From Opeltia flavorubescens (Eukaryota; Ascomycota; Lecanoromycetes; Teloschistales; Teloschistaceae): a stretch of 64,000 bases of DNA. Positions 12,847-22,920 of the stretch are shown one piece after another. The translations under genes were made by a program, and so were the position numbers. The DNA is taken from positions 1,364,001 through 1,428,000 of the forward strand of contig KE546976.1 of NCBI GenBank assembly GCA_000442125.1. The letters are read 5' to 3'. The stretch's first letter is position 1; each line of letters begins with the position of its first letter. Below the pieces are notes generated by a model. The model was not told the DNA's origin. It saw only the letters and a list, made by a program, of their open reading frames with translations, and did not search any database.

Positions 12847-14021
12847 TTCATGTGCTGCGAGTGAGATGGGAGAGGAGCAGGAGAGGTGGAAGGGGAAAGA
12901 GGAGGTGCATCCAAACGGGTGGCGATCTTATGATGATATTTCCTGGCGAAAGCATGGCGTTTATGTGGCCGTGGGTGGCGGCCTTTGATATGATTGCGTT
13001 TTCCTTTCTTACATGACGATGGTGGGGAAAGGACTATTGAGCATAGTCTGGATCTTTTATTATGGAAGCGGCATAGCGGTGGTTATGTCAGGAGATGGAT
13101 GATTCGATAGATAGATGGATATGAAACTTTCGATGTGTGATACTGCATTCCTCTGTGATTCTAGCTTCTGGTCATAGTCGGATTTGATGGTAGTAGTCTT
13201 TTGGCGAAGCAAGCGCATTTTCTCTTGTATCGTGCATGGATAAACGTCTTTTTCACCTTATCAATATACAGCTCAACCGGACAAGGAAGAGAAGTAGGAA
13301 TTGAAGAGGATCAATAAAAAGTTGGCACAATGTCGGAACCCGCAAAAAATGGATCTGGTGGGTATGAACAAGGCTCAGAAGTGGGACCCGGTTTATGGTC
13401 ACTTGAGACATATGCTCCCTAGTTGATAATCAAGCGGTATAGCCTTTGATGTCAAGGCATAGATGATAGATAGGTGAATTTCGATATAAAAAAGCTTTAG
13501 GTGATATTGCCATTGAAGCTTTTCGGGGGATTAGTCGAGGGGATTAGTGAACTACAATGGGTTGAGGTAGAATGGGACGTTTATATACGATGGGCTAGGT
13601 GATGGGGTGAATATGGACATGGAATTAAGATAGCGGAGACTCGAGTATAGCTTCTTCTTCTTCTCTCTTACAACTAAGGCGAGAAACTATAGCTGGACGG
13701 ACGGTCTCTCATTTTCCCCTGCTATGCTCATTGAATAGGATATTCTTGGTATATTTACTGGCATGGCAAACTATAGGGGCTCGATGTTCCGATCCTCACC
13801 CTGACGATAGATATAGAAAGGTGATCGAACCAAAAAAGCCCCCTATGAAATTTATTTCCGAAGCTACATGTAAAAAGTGGGGTATCTAATAGAAATAGAA
13901 AGAATTGACACCGCCAATGCCAACGCCGTGAAATCCACCAGCCAATGTTTACCCAATCCGTGGACTTCATAAAACGGGAATCTAGCAGAGATAGAAACTG
14001 ATGATAATGATCCCGCTGTAC
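12847..14021. other. Intergenic between convergent genes
   Basis: About 1.2 kb between the ends of cla4 (plus) and the PD-(D/E)XK-like gene (minus). It is rich in short GATA/TAGATA stretches around 13100-13125 and 13460-13480. I see no open frame worth calling and no RNA gene. It should contain both 3' untranslated regions. Confidence 0.6.
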
Positions 14022-15527
14022 CTACACCGCGACCACCGCTGTTCGGCTCACAGCATCTACCACCATACCCAAGCGTTCAACAACCGAATTAAAGTAAGTC
14101 CCTAAACCCCAAGCACAAACATTGTGAACAGCTGCGAGGAAGTCCTCGAGATCCTTTATCTTGACCGCATAACAGGATTTTAGCAGCGTCATCTTGAATT
14201 TGCGCTTCCTCTTTTCAACCAAAGTATAATGAACCCAAAGGGCATGAATCGGACCTTCTGTGCAGATGGAGAAAAAGAGAGATGTTGGAGTAGATTGATC
14301 CGAGCTTCTTGAGACTCTGTTGACCAAATCGTCAAGAGAGAATTGTATTTTCAGCCCGCAGGCTCCAGAGACGGCGGCTTGGTTCTCGGCTTCGAACATT
14401 TGTTTCCCTGTCGAATATGCCTTGCCCTCGACAACGAGGAAGGGAAAGGCAACATCTGAAGCGCGTGGGGCGGGTACGGATATAAGAATTGGTTCTGGGA
14501 GCTCGCCAGGTTCATGTGGCTTGTATTGGTTTTGGAGACCTGTAAGGAGGGATACAACTTCTGTTTCTCCAAACGTATCCCCTGAGAGACGTGAGATGAG
14601 GGTCGAATACTGGATACCAATTGTCAGATCGGGACGGGGTGTTTTGATTACGGATCGATCTCCTTCTCTTGCTAGTAATGCAGGAGCAATTGGAGGAGGC
14701 ATGGTTTGGCTATTGAGTGGCGCTTGAGTCGGCGCAAGGTTCATCGAGTCGTTGGCTGACGATGGATGAGTGGCAGACTGTTGTTGACGTTTGGAGGCTG
14801 GCAGTATATCTTCGTGACGCTCGAGTGGCTGTCCATTCGTCACGAGGTTCGAATTGTAGAAATTGTCGAGGTCAAGATACAATCGCTGGTTTTTTGGCTT
14901 GAGCTCCTCTCTCCAGTCGGATTTCTGTCTTTGGGACAGATGGGGCTCCTCCAGAGCCGTCAAAGCATCCATCAATATTTTGAGGAAATCATCGTCGCCG
15001 ACGGAAGCCCTGACAGCATTCATCGTTTTCTCGTGGAACTGTTGCACTATTACTTTAAGCTTGGTTCGATCCTGCTCTTTGATCTCTGCTTCGATAATGG
15101 CTTTAACACAGGCTTCGATGAAGTCGGGTGGATCGGCATGAAGGAAGACTTCGGCTCCAGCAAGATGGGTGTAGCGATAGGAAGCGGAACCAACTGAGAC
15201 GCCTTGAGTCCTTGTTGTGTCCTGGCTTATGTCTGATGTTTTGGATTTCCGTGATGAAGTTCTTTTCAAGCCGTTCGTGCCGTTTACCAATTCCGTGTTT
15301 TCTTGGTTGAATCTTCGCAGGTTCTGCTCTGAAAGCGCGAGGGGGATAGATGACTTTTTCAACTGCTTCGAAGGTCGAATTTGCTCCGCCTCATGATTCC
15401 CAATTTCAGCGCTCGCCGAGCGCTTGCGTTTCGTTCCATGTGGGGAGCAGAGTGATGGTGGTGCAGAGTGGGAAGTAGGCGGACAGTTTTGGATGTTTGG
15501 GGAGGCAAGACCAGCTCGCGAAGCCAT
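14022..15527 (-). CDS. Conserved fungal protein with PD-(D/E)XK nuclease-like signature
   Basis: One exon, 501 residues from the ATG at 15527; the frame runs further up but only to a TTG. The N-terminal third is low-complexity, with a basic patch (KRKRSAS, then RPSKQLKK) that could be a nuclear localisation signal. The C-terminal ~230 residues look folded. There a PD dipeptide near residue 299 (RPDLTIGIQ) is followed about 65 residues later by PFLVVEGKA near 367, spaced like the D and E-x-K of PD-(D/E)XK nucleases, and then ENQAAVSGACGL. Similar proteins are common in Pezizomycotina and some belong to transposon-derived families, but no terminal repeats are seen here. Nuclease activity is unproven. 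An upstream small exon cannot be excluded. Confidence 0.65.
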   Translation of the reverse strand: MASRAGLASPNIQNCPPTSHSAPPSLCSPHGTKRKRSASAEIGNHEAEQIRPSKQLKKSSIPLALSEQNLRRFNQENTELVNGTNGLKRTSSRKSKTSDISQDTTRTQGVSVGSASYRYTHLAGAEVFLHADPPDFIEACVKAIIEAEIKEQDRTKLKVIVQQFHEKTMNAVRASVGDDDFLKILMDALTALEEPHLSQRQKSDWREELKPKNQRLYLDLDNFYNSNLVTNGQPLERHEDILPASKRQQQSATHPSSANDSMNLAPTQAPLNSQTMPPPIAPALLAREGDRSVIKTPRPDLTIGIQYSTLISRLSGDTFGETEVVSLLTGLQNQYKPHEPGELPEPILISVPAPRASDVAFPFLVVEGKAYSTGKQMFEAENQAAVSGACGLKIQFSLDDLVNRVSRSSDQSTPTSLFFSICTEGPIHALWVHYTLVEKRKRKFKMTLLKSCYAVKIKDLEDFLAAVHNVCAWGLGTYFNSVVERLGMVVDAVSRTAVVAV

Positions 15528-16256
15528 AGGCACGAAGGAAATGTTGGAACACGGGACGCCGTTCTGTATATGCCCATGATGTGAGGAGCCGGATGGAGTA
15601 CTGACCGGAATCCAGCTCTGGAGAAATGGCAAAGATCAGAGCCTCGTGTTTGACATCGGACGCTTAGCGGCGTCTGAACACGGATGGCTGGCGGCAAGAG
15701 AGCCAATGAAATTGGTAAACACATCCGAGACTTGGCGTTTAGGAAACGATCTTGAAATAGTTCGATAACCCATCAATTGGAACAATGTACCCAGTCTATT
15801 GCGTAAACACCGAATCACGTTTTACTGCCTCAATCTGTGTAATGTTTGAACAACATGAGATTCCATAGGTGAGCCATGGCACTTCCCCCCTCTTTACCTC
15901 CCAAAGCAATTGCCATGATAGTCTGTCGGACCAGGGTGCGACCGCTTCGCGGAAATTACTGTCGCCTTCGGCGAAAGATACCGTCGCCTGCGGCGACAAG
16001 AGAGGACGCCTTACGGCGTCGAGGGTAGACTAAAGTTCTGCGCCATAGGGTCCTTGCTCCACTCCAGTGCACCAATGTAGGAGGACCTGGAAAGTCATCT
16101 ACCGCTCAAATCCTTTCTAGAAATAGAGACTGTATTCCTATCGAGAAGCTGCTATTCTGCTAATCCATAGCGCACGAAAGCTCTAGGCATAAGCTTGTAG
16201 AACCGGCATGAGAAGTCTATCCCTTCATCCATATTCAATTCCCCCCAATTCCCGTT
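15528..16256. other. Intergenic, contains hairpin array 1
   Basis: This 729-base spacer lies between the start of the PD-(D/E)XK-like gene and the end of the flavin monooxygenase gene, both on the minus strand. Its main feature is the array of GC-rich palindromes at 15942-16020, listed separately. Frames here (for example 15636-15818) have no recognisable product. Confidence 0.6.
15942..16020. repeat. Hairpin array 1: four short perfect hairpins at ~21-bp spacing
   Basis: Four perfect inverted repeats follow one another: CCGCTTCGCGG (15942), TCGCCTTCGGCGA (15962), GTCGCCTGCGGCGAC (15983) and GACGCCTTACGGCGTC (16005). Stems are 4-6 bp and loops 3-4 bases. Start-to-start spacing is 20, 21 and 22 bases. 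The first two hairpins recur base for base, in the same order and spacing, twice at 45395-45597; the fourth recurs with a changed stem and the same TTAC loop. The third is an extra unit here. No coding role is seen. Confidence 0.85.
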
Positions 16257-17791
16257 CTACCTTGACCCTACACTCCGTTCGAAGCGAAACCCCAACTCCA
16301 CATACTTTCTGATATGACATCGCCCTGCCCCTTGCTGATTGAAAGCCTTCTTCATCTCCGCGGCCTGCATCCTCTCCCACCACGCCTTCTCCCCCCAATA
16401 TTTCGGCATCTTGCCCCTTTGCATCTTCTCAACACCCTCATCACCTGCTTCGTATCCTTGACCACTCTTGACCGCATCATCGAAACACCATTCATACATC
16501 CCATTCATATACTCCAGATCCAGCGGCGGATCCAAGGCGAAAAACCCTCTTCCCTTCCCCCTTTTCGAAATGATTCCCTGACCCCAGCTTTTCATCTCGT
16601 CTTTCGTGGGCAGGGACAAACGGCCAGCCCAAATCCTCGCCAGAACGGCGGCTTGACACTCCGCAAAGGGGAAGGGGCAGATCTTCTCGTTCATTTCTAA
16701 AAACGCCATTGTGGGATTCGAGGGCGGGAAGATGTATTGGTATAGAGGCTCTGCTTTTTCAGTCATTGGGTTTATGTTGGCTGGTAGGAAGGGGAATTTA
16801 TAGTCGTAGCCTGTGCAGAACATGATGGCGTCGATATCGTGTTCGGTGCTTCCGTCGGAAAAGTTGGCGGAGCGGGTGGAGGGGGAGAGGGAGACCAGGC
16901 CGGGGAGTTCTTGGGTGAAGGGTTGAGGAGCGTAGTAGGGTGAGGTTTCGCGCTGGGCGACGAGGATGGGATGTTTGCTTACGCGGGCGATCTGGTGGCT
17001 TATGTCTGAGCCGGAGGGGCCGACGCCTACGAGGAGGGTGCGCTGGAGAGAGATGTTTGTTAGATGTAAAGAATGGTAAGACATCGAGTGACAACTCACT
17101 TTGTCCTTGACAGCATTGGCGTTCTTGTATGATACTGAATGAAATATCGAATCCGGGTAAGCTTCACTCCACTCATCCAAGCCCGGCACAGGTGGCAGAA
17201 GAGGCCAGTCGGTATGTCCATTCACAGCGACGACAACAGCATCGAATCGCTCCTTTCTTGCAGCGCTCTCGCCATTTGCTCTAACAGAGATTTCCCATCC
17301 CTCATTCAACTTTCTTACATGTTCAACACGATGCTCTAGCTCTATCAAAAGGCGAATCTCTTCAGCGTAGGCACGAATATACTTCAGTACTGTTTCTTGT
17401 TTGGCAAAGAGCTGTGTTTCTGGAAAGGGTTTGTCTGAGAATTGCATGACCGTGAGTGGTAGATTACTCTCTAAATCTTCGTACATGGGTGTGTTGAACT
17501 TTGGTAAGTCCCGTGTGACGATATCCATGGCACTGCTCTTCGAGCCATTGGCCACCGCCTCTGCTTTGGAGGGTATAGGTGTGAAGTGCCATAATCCGCC
17601 TACCGAATCTCGTTGTTCGAATATCGTGATTCCAAATGACTTCTCTTCAGCTAAGAGATATCTGGCTTGGGTTAGCCAGGTAGGTTTGATGTAAGATTCG
17701 TCGTCCAGCTTTACTTTGCAGCTACGAGACCAGAAGGACCGGCACCAATTATAGCAATACGTTTGATACCATCGGTGGTGATCTGAGACAT
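16257..17791 (-). CDS. FAD/NADPH-dependent flavin monooxygenase (FMO family)
   Basis: Exons 17715-17791, 17100-17661 and 16257-17042 (introns 53 and 57 bases) give 474 residues starting MSQITTDGIKRIAIIGAGPSG. The first intron lies inside the first Rossmann fold, so the genomic open frame alone shows a misleading N-terminus. GAGPSGLVAAK binds FAD and a second GVGPSGSDIS binds NADPH; between them IFHSVSYKN stands where FMOs have the F-x-G-x-x-x-H-type linker motif. Yeast FMO1 oxidises thiols; many fungal paralogs act in secondary metabolism. The substrate here is unknown. Coding strand is G-rich toward the stop (16300-16690). Confidence 0.93.
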
Positions 17792-18282
17792 CTTGAAGGT
17801 TCTGCTCCACGCAGAGAAAGGAAAAAGCTGAACTACAAAGTCTGGCGCAAATAATGCTGAATTGTAAGTAAACGTATGTACTGCGCTACAGCCTAAGATT
17901 GACCTTGTACAAATGATGTAACAAGATGAGACAGATTGCCATTGAAAACAATAGACTTGATATTAAGAAGGAAAGAACTACTCTCGTGGCTGGCAAGTCG
18001 AGTGAATGACGCAGTGGAGATGACAGATGTGCCATAAGGCTGCATCACGGCTAAGCAGCACATACCTTGTCATCGGCTCCAGAACGTCATTTTGGCACTG
18101 TCATGGCTACACAGGGTGATGTAGTGGAACGTGGATCCAGGGACTCCTGTGCAATAGGTTTACGCGAGATGAATATATCTTGGTGTTCTGATTTATGAAC
18201 CTTAATGCAAGACTTATGCACGATTGTGCACATCGTCTCACTCCCAGAACAATTTAAGAGATATATGAGGAGCTCGGTTCTC
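17792..18282. other. Intergenic between two minus-strand genes
   Basis: A 491-base spacer holding the promoter of the flavin monooxygenase gene and the 3' end of the PTH11-like receptor gene. No supported frame or repeat. Confidence 0.6.
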
Positions 18283-19620
18283 CTAGATCCTATCCTCAAC
18301 CTCTTCAACACCATGGCCCCCGCCGATCCTTGCTTCTGAGTCCCACCGCTTAAAGTGGAGAGGTCTATTTGTACTTAAATCTCCATGAATATGCAAACCC
18401 GGCTTGAATGCTTCGCCAATACCTTCATTGCTATCCTGATCAAGACTTCCCTCAAAGTTTTGAATCGGTAACGCATCTTCCGTCCTCAAAGTACTCTCAT
18501 CCGAATTGCTCTGTCCTTGATGCCGTTTAAGTGAGACTGCGCGCTTAGTCTTGGATCCAATACACTGATGTTGCTTCTTTGGTTGTTCCGGCTTTTCGGT
18601 CGCGGTCGAAGTTTTGGATGATTTGCGGCGGGAAATGAAGGTGGAGAAGAGTCGCTGGTAGGATGAATTCGATTGTAACTTTTGGATGAGCCATTTGTAG
18701 CCTGGTCGCAGGGTAGGTATGCAAGCCGCAGCGACGCCAAATAGTACTTCCCAAGTACGCCAATACCAGTTTGGATTACTCAACCATGTCGGGTCGTTGG
18801 TAACGTTTTGATAATTCAGCACAGTGCGGACGAGAGATAGCGAGCCCGTGATGACTCCAAGGCCCATGAGTAGACATAAGCCGACTTTACTCCTGAAACT
18901 GATCTGGACCTTGCGGAGGATTAAGATGGGAAAGGCGGAAAGGAAATAGTCGGAGATGATGGAGATTATTGCTTGAGAGATGATGATTCTTTCCAATTGA
19001 CCTTTGGAGAAGCAATGACCTGGCATCTTTGTATTCCATGCCTTGTCGAGATGTGGTGTACATTGTAGGATCCAACATAGACTCAGGACTACATTGCTGA
19101 CTGCCAGGATAGCGATAGCAATGTATAGAGGTATGATGAAAGCTCTGGTGATTGTAATTCGCAAGAGCAATAGGCAGATGGAGATTTTGGTGAAGGTCAA
19201 AGTTGCAAACGTCTGTATACTTCTCTGTTAGACTTGTTCGTAGGTTCGGTGTCTGAGGGTATTGACCTGCAGCCATTCACCATATGAGTATTTCATAAAT
19301 TCCTGCAGTTGGTGTTCGTCTAAGTAATATACAGGTCTACCGAAACCGTAACCGATTTGTTTCGCAATGAGCCCCATGCCGATAATATGTCCAAACTGTG
19401 ACCAACGTGAGAATGAATCAAGGTATCAGGGAGTGGAACATACACCAGCAAATACAATGCACCAATCATCCCAACCTACTCGTTTGACAAGCCATATTCG
19501 AGTTGCAAATCGCAAAGCAATCAACACCAGCACCAGGACCAGGGCAAGTATTGCAGTAGCCAATATACCACCAGATCGGTCGGCGTTACCTATGTCAGGT
19601 GGGTGTTGAGGTTTCTGCAT
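18283..19620 (-). CDS. PTH11-like fungal rhodopsin-domain membrane protein
   Basis: Exons 19444-19620, 19267-19395 and 18283-19212 with introns of 48 and 54 bases give 411 residues. About seven hydrophobic segments are followed by a soluble Ser/Lys/Glu-rich tail of about 120 residues. RFATRIWLVKRVGWDDWCIVFAG in the first exon, then GHIIGMGLIAKQIGYGFGR, then SICLLLLRI are the typical landmarks of the fungal rhodopsin domain (SAT4/PTH11-like). These act as putative surface receptors; in Magnaporthe Pth11 senses host surfaces. The ligand is unknown. Start is the first ATG of the frame (19620); the frame opens upstream at a GTG. Confidence 0.9.
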
Positions 19621-20808
19621 CGCTGCAAGATACTCGGTTGAACCCACGACACGATATATCGATGAAACGAGAGAGTAGTGCGGCGCGATAGCAAGGCTAC
19701 AATTTCAACGAAAAATAACTCAAACCAGTTGCCCTACGAAGGGATAGATAATTTACCGCCTGATTTCACTTTTCAAGGAAGACACAAACTCCCATCATTG
19801 ACCAGAACTCAAAGACGGAAATATAGAGGGGACATAGACAGGTACTTCTCCCCAGAATACATCCTCAGCCTCATAGACCGTGCCGCCGTTGATGTGCTTG
19901 AAGGATTCAATATGACGCTTCGCTGCATGAAATTCTGACGCCATTATAGTCTATGCCAATGTATCCTGTTGTTTCGAGTGGACTTGCAGAGATCGGTCGA
20001 TGATTCTGACAGTACACCTTTCGGGCGTCCGCTGTGCCTCACAGCCTCACCGTCTAGGATCATCGTGATTGGACGGCGTTGTGGCATGGAGGAAGGCTAT
20101 GCTGTATGCTTGACATGCATCCCATAGACCCACTTTGCTAGGCGAAACATGCCTCTTCAAATAGTAGAAGGTGGTTTGTCTAGAGTCAAAGAAGACATAA
20201 CTTTCTGTGATGTTCCAGGCTGCCAGAGTCCAGGGGAGCTGAGTGCCGGGTAAGTACCCGAAGTTTCTCCGCAAAGACTAAGCCCAGATAAGTCATTTTT
20301 AATGCCGAAAGTCTGGAAATCACTCCTTATCTCGAATAGCTTTTGAATATTTTGATTGGTTCGCAGCTTTGGGGGGCCGGTGTGAAATGGGATGGTTCTA
20401 ACTTTGTTTTTATCTATCTTTGCCTATCTCTACTCATGCCATCTGGAGTTGGTTGTCATTGCAGTGAAGGTCGAGGGTAAATGTTTTTAGTGGTTTCGTC
20501 GTTTGTTGTATCATGGGATAGACTTTGTCGTTGGATTTTCGAATTTTGCCTAGGGCTGGGGCACTCGAGTGCGGCTGTAGGCAGTGAGAGGTAGGAAGTG
20601 GAGTCGTTGTAACGATGGCTTGACTGTGCTGGTGACTATTGCTGAGAGGAGACATGGTGGAGTAGGAGATGAAGTTCGAGCTCAATGAGTTTCTTTCCAC
20701 ACTAAGATTCTTTCGCCGCACCTTCGCTGCCTTTAGTCTACCTGCTTTTCCAAATCCCCAAACACTTCACCAAGGACGCGATCCTTTGGTAAGACGAAGA
20801 AGCTACAA
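19621..20808. other. Intergenic, no supported gene
   Basis: About 1.2 kb between the start of the PTH11-like gene and the end of the DUF2786 gene, both minus strand. The plus frame 19678-19938 (begins GTG, 86 residues) and the minus frames at 20047-20274 and 20434-20721 lack recognisable features. The region should hold the receptor gene's promoter. Confidence 0.5.
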
Positions 20809-22113
20809 TCACCCTGTCAAATCCATCTTTTCCCCCCTCTGCATCCCGGCCTCCCCATTCTCCCCGTTCTTCGGCTCAATCCTGGCAGCCCTGACATTGA
20901 TCTTTTTGCTATCTTTCTGTCCCTCCTTGAAAGCGTCCCCGTCTCTAATATTGACATGCATTTTTCTGCCGGCGCGTAGTTTCAACTTGGAATCTTCAAG
21001 GACCTTTTCTTCAATGTCCCTTGACATCGATCGAAAGGTTGAAAGTTGGCGCATGGATTTCCATTCCGACAGCGGTTCCTCTGACACGTCTATGTTTTCG
21101 TTGGTTGGTTCGATCGATTGGTGGATTTCCTCATTCTTACCTTTCCAGGGCTTCTTTCCTCCTTTTCGGGAGGATGATTGGAATTTGTTAAGTTCAGCAT
21201 CAAAGTCAGCACTCGGATCGACGGTTGAGGATGCCTTTGGGTCTTCATCTGCAAAGTCCGGCAATACTTCATCTTCAGGGAACGTTTCGTCACTGTCGTC
21301 AGGCGAGTCCCCTCCAGTGTTTTGGGTGTCACCCCCGTCGCTCGTTGTCATAGAAACATCGTCATCAATACCCTCGCCATCACCCTCGACATCAGACTCT
21401 AAAATCGTTTCCATTGGCTCGGTATGTAATCTGGCAAGTCTTTTCTGCTCCTCCAGCTCTTCCTCTCTTATCTTGGACGCCATAGCCTTCGATTCCGCTT
21501 TTCTCGCTTTTTCCTCGGTAGCCTTCTTCTCTTGCCTACTCAATACCAGCAATCCCTCCGTAACCCCTAGACAGTAGCTATTTCTTGCAGACACCCCCAT
21601 AAACTTCTCCGACCAATCTAGAATCTGGTTGTGGACTGCTTCGAAATTGACCGCCGCCGCGACCGTATGTTCAGCAATGCCGTAGAACGTATACTCTATT
21701 TTATCATAGTGACTGGTGGAAAAGGATCTGCACTCGAAGAAACATTCCATGGCGCCCATGAGCCACTCCGTCCACCCGGGGATGAATGGGCGACCAGCGT
21801 CATGTGCAGGGTATACGTTGACGGTACTGAGGCCGCCACGGTTTGCTCTCCGCTCGCGATCTTCATGGATCATGACTTCGGCTTGGGTAATGGAGTATTT
21901 TTTCATAATCCTAGAAGCCATCATTGATGCTGCTTGTGCTTCTTGCTCATTGGCGTTAGCGTGGTTGGCGTGGGCGAAACATTTTTTGATTCTGTCAATC
22001 ACTTCGGTCCCGACATTGGGGATTGGGCGTACGAGGGAAGGATTGTCATTGGCGAGGGTTCCGATGCTGGCTTTCGCTTTCAGCAGTGGTTTGCGTCTTG
22101 TTCTTACGGGCAT
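20809..22113 (-). CDS. DUF2786-domain protein with acidic tail
   Basis: Single exon, 434 residues from the ATG at 22113. Residues about 35-80 (VIDRIKKCFAHANHANANEQEAQAASMMASRIMKKY...) match the DUF2786 pattern, a small helical domain that opens with a leucine/isoleucine-rich helix and an N-E-x-E-A-x-x-A motif. The following ~100 residues (GWTEWLMGAMECFF..., ending ARNSYCLGVTEGL) fit the DUF7168-type domain that accompanies it in fungi. A charged coiled coil (about 190-230) and a long acidic Asp/Ser-rich stretch follow. DUF2786 also occurs in phage and bacterial proteins; no function is firmly known. Confidence 0.85.
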   Translation of the reverse strand: MPVRTRRKPLLKAKASIGTLANDNPSLVRPIPNVGTEVIDRIKKCFAHANHANANEQEAQAASMMASRIMKKYSITQAEVMIHEDRERRANRGGLSTVNVYPAHDAGRPFIPGWTEWLMGAMECFFECRSFSTSHYDKIEYTFYGIAEHTVAAAVNFEAVHNQILDWSEKFMGVSARNSYCLGVTEGLLVLSRQEKKATEEKARKAESKAMASKIREEELEEQKRLARLHTEPMETILESDVEGDGEGIDDDVSMTTSDGGDTQNTGGDSPDDSDETFPEDEVLPDFADEDPKASSTVDPSADFDAELNKFQSSSRKGGKKPWKGKNEEIHQSIEPTNENIDVSEEPLSEWKSMRQLSTFRSMSRDIEEKVLEDSKLKLRAGRKMHVNIRDGDAFKEGQKDSKKINVRAARIEPKNGENGEAGMQRGEKMDLTG

Positions 22114-22920
22114 TGCTTTCAAGATTTGGTTTCGTCGATGCCAGAAGAGTAGTCAAAGATTGAGATGTAAAGAAGGTTAATCAAGCGGAAGAAATTTGAC
22201 ATGTCTACAAGGCTGATACAGGGATAAGAAAGTGAATTGGGTTGCGGAGCAATTGGCTTCGACCCGAGAACGTGGATGTAATCTTGGCTTGCAAGCACAA
22301 GTCAACATTATGTCTGCAACCACATTAGCCAAATTTGGGATCGCCATTACATTGTTTACCTTGGGAAAAAGATAAGCTAGGGTCCGTGGGTTTGCTTTAC
22401 TGCAGGTATCCGAATCGGTGATTTGGGGGCCAAAAGCGTGTTTTCTGCTGCACGCCGTTATGCAGCCACAGGGATGCGTGACTGTCACATTTCCATTCCT
22501 CCAGCTCGATATCTAGTCTCGTCGACTCGTGATAATGGAAATTCTCGCAATAAGCATTGGAGTGGTGCTTGGGTTGTTGTACAAGATTGTAAAGATTGGA
22601 AAGGCTGCGGCCGTTCATTGTTCGAGCATTCGCTGCAAGTAACTTCATGCTGGGACGATCTAACGATTCTGAGGGGCGCAGAAATAGGAACTTGGCAAAA
22701 CAATCTCCATTGATATCGTATTCGCAGTGTTAAGGTCGAATCTGAGGAAATGACGCGTCAACCAAGATGACATTGTAGGACACTTTGCCGCAGAGTACTA
22801 TTAGGTATAGTGAACATCGTTCCTTCCCCATTGATACACCCTCCTAAACAGAAGACGAACTCCATGATATCATTTTACATGAAACGTCGTCGCTAGTCAT
22901 ATCCCGTATTCTTCGTTCAG
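22114..22920. other. Intergenic, no supported gene
   Basis: About 0.8 kb between the start of the DUF2786 gene and the end of the inositol phosphatase gene. Short overlapping frames at 22397-22713 on both strands show no coding character. Confidence 0.55.

Noticed and set aside
15942-16020. CRISPR-like array
   Set aside because: Repeats are about 21 bp apart, differ from each other and each is a hairpin; there are no unique spacers, no cas genes, and the genome is fungal.
20669-21577. 302-codon plus-strand frame
   Set aside because: It is the antisense shadow of the DUF2786 gene, whose acidic Ser/Asp-rich tail gives a Ser/Phe-rich reverse frame.
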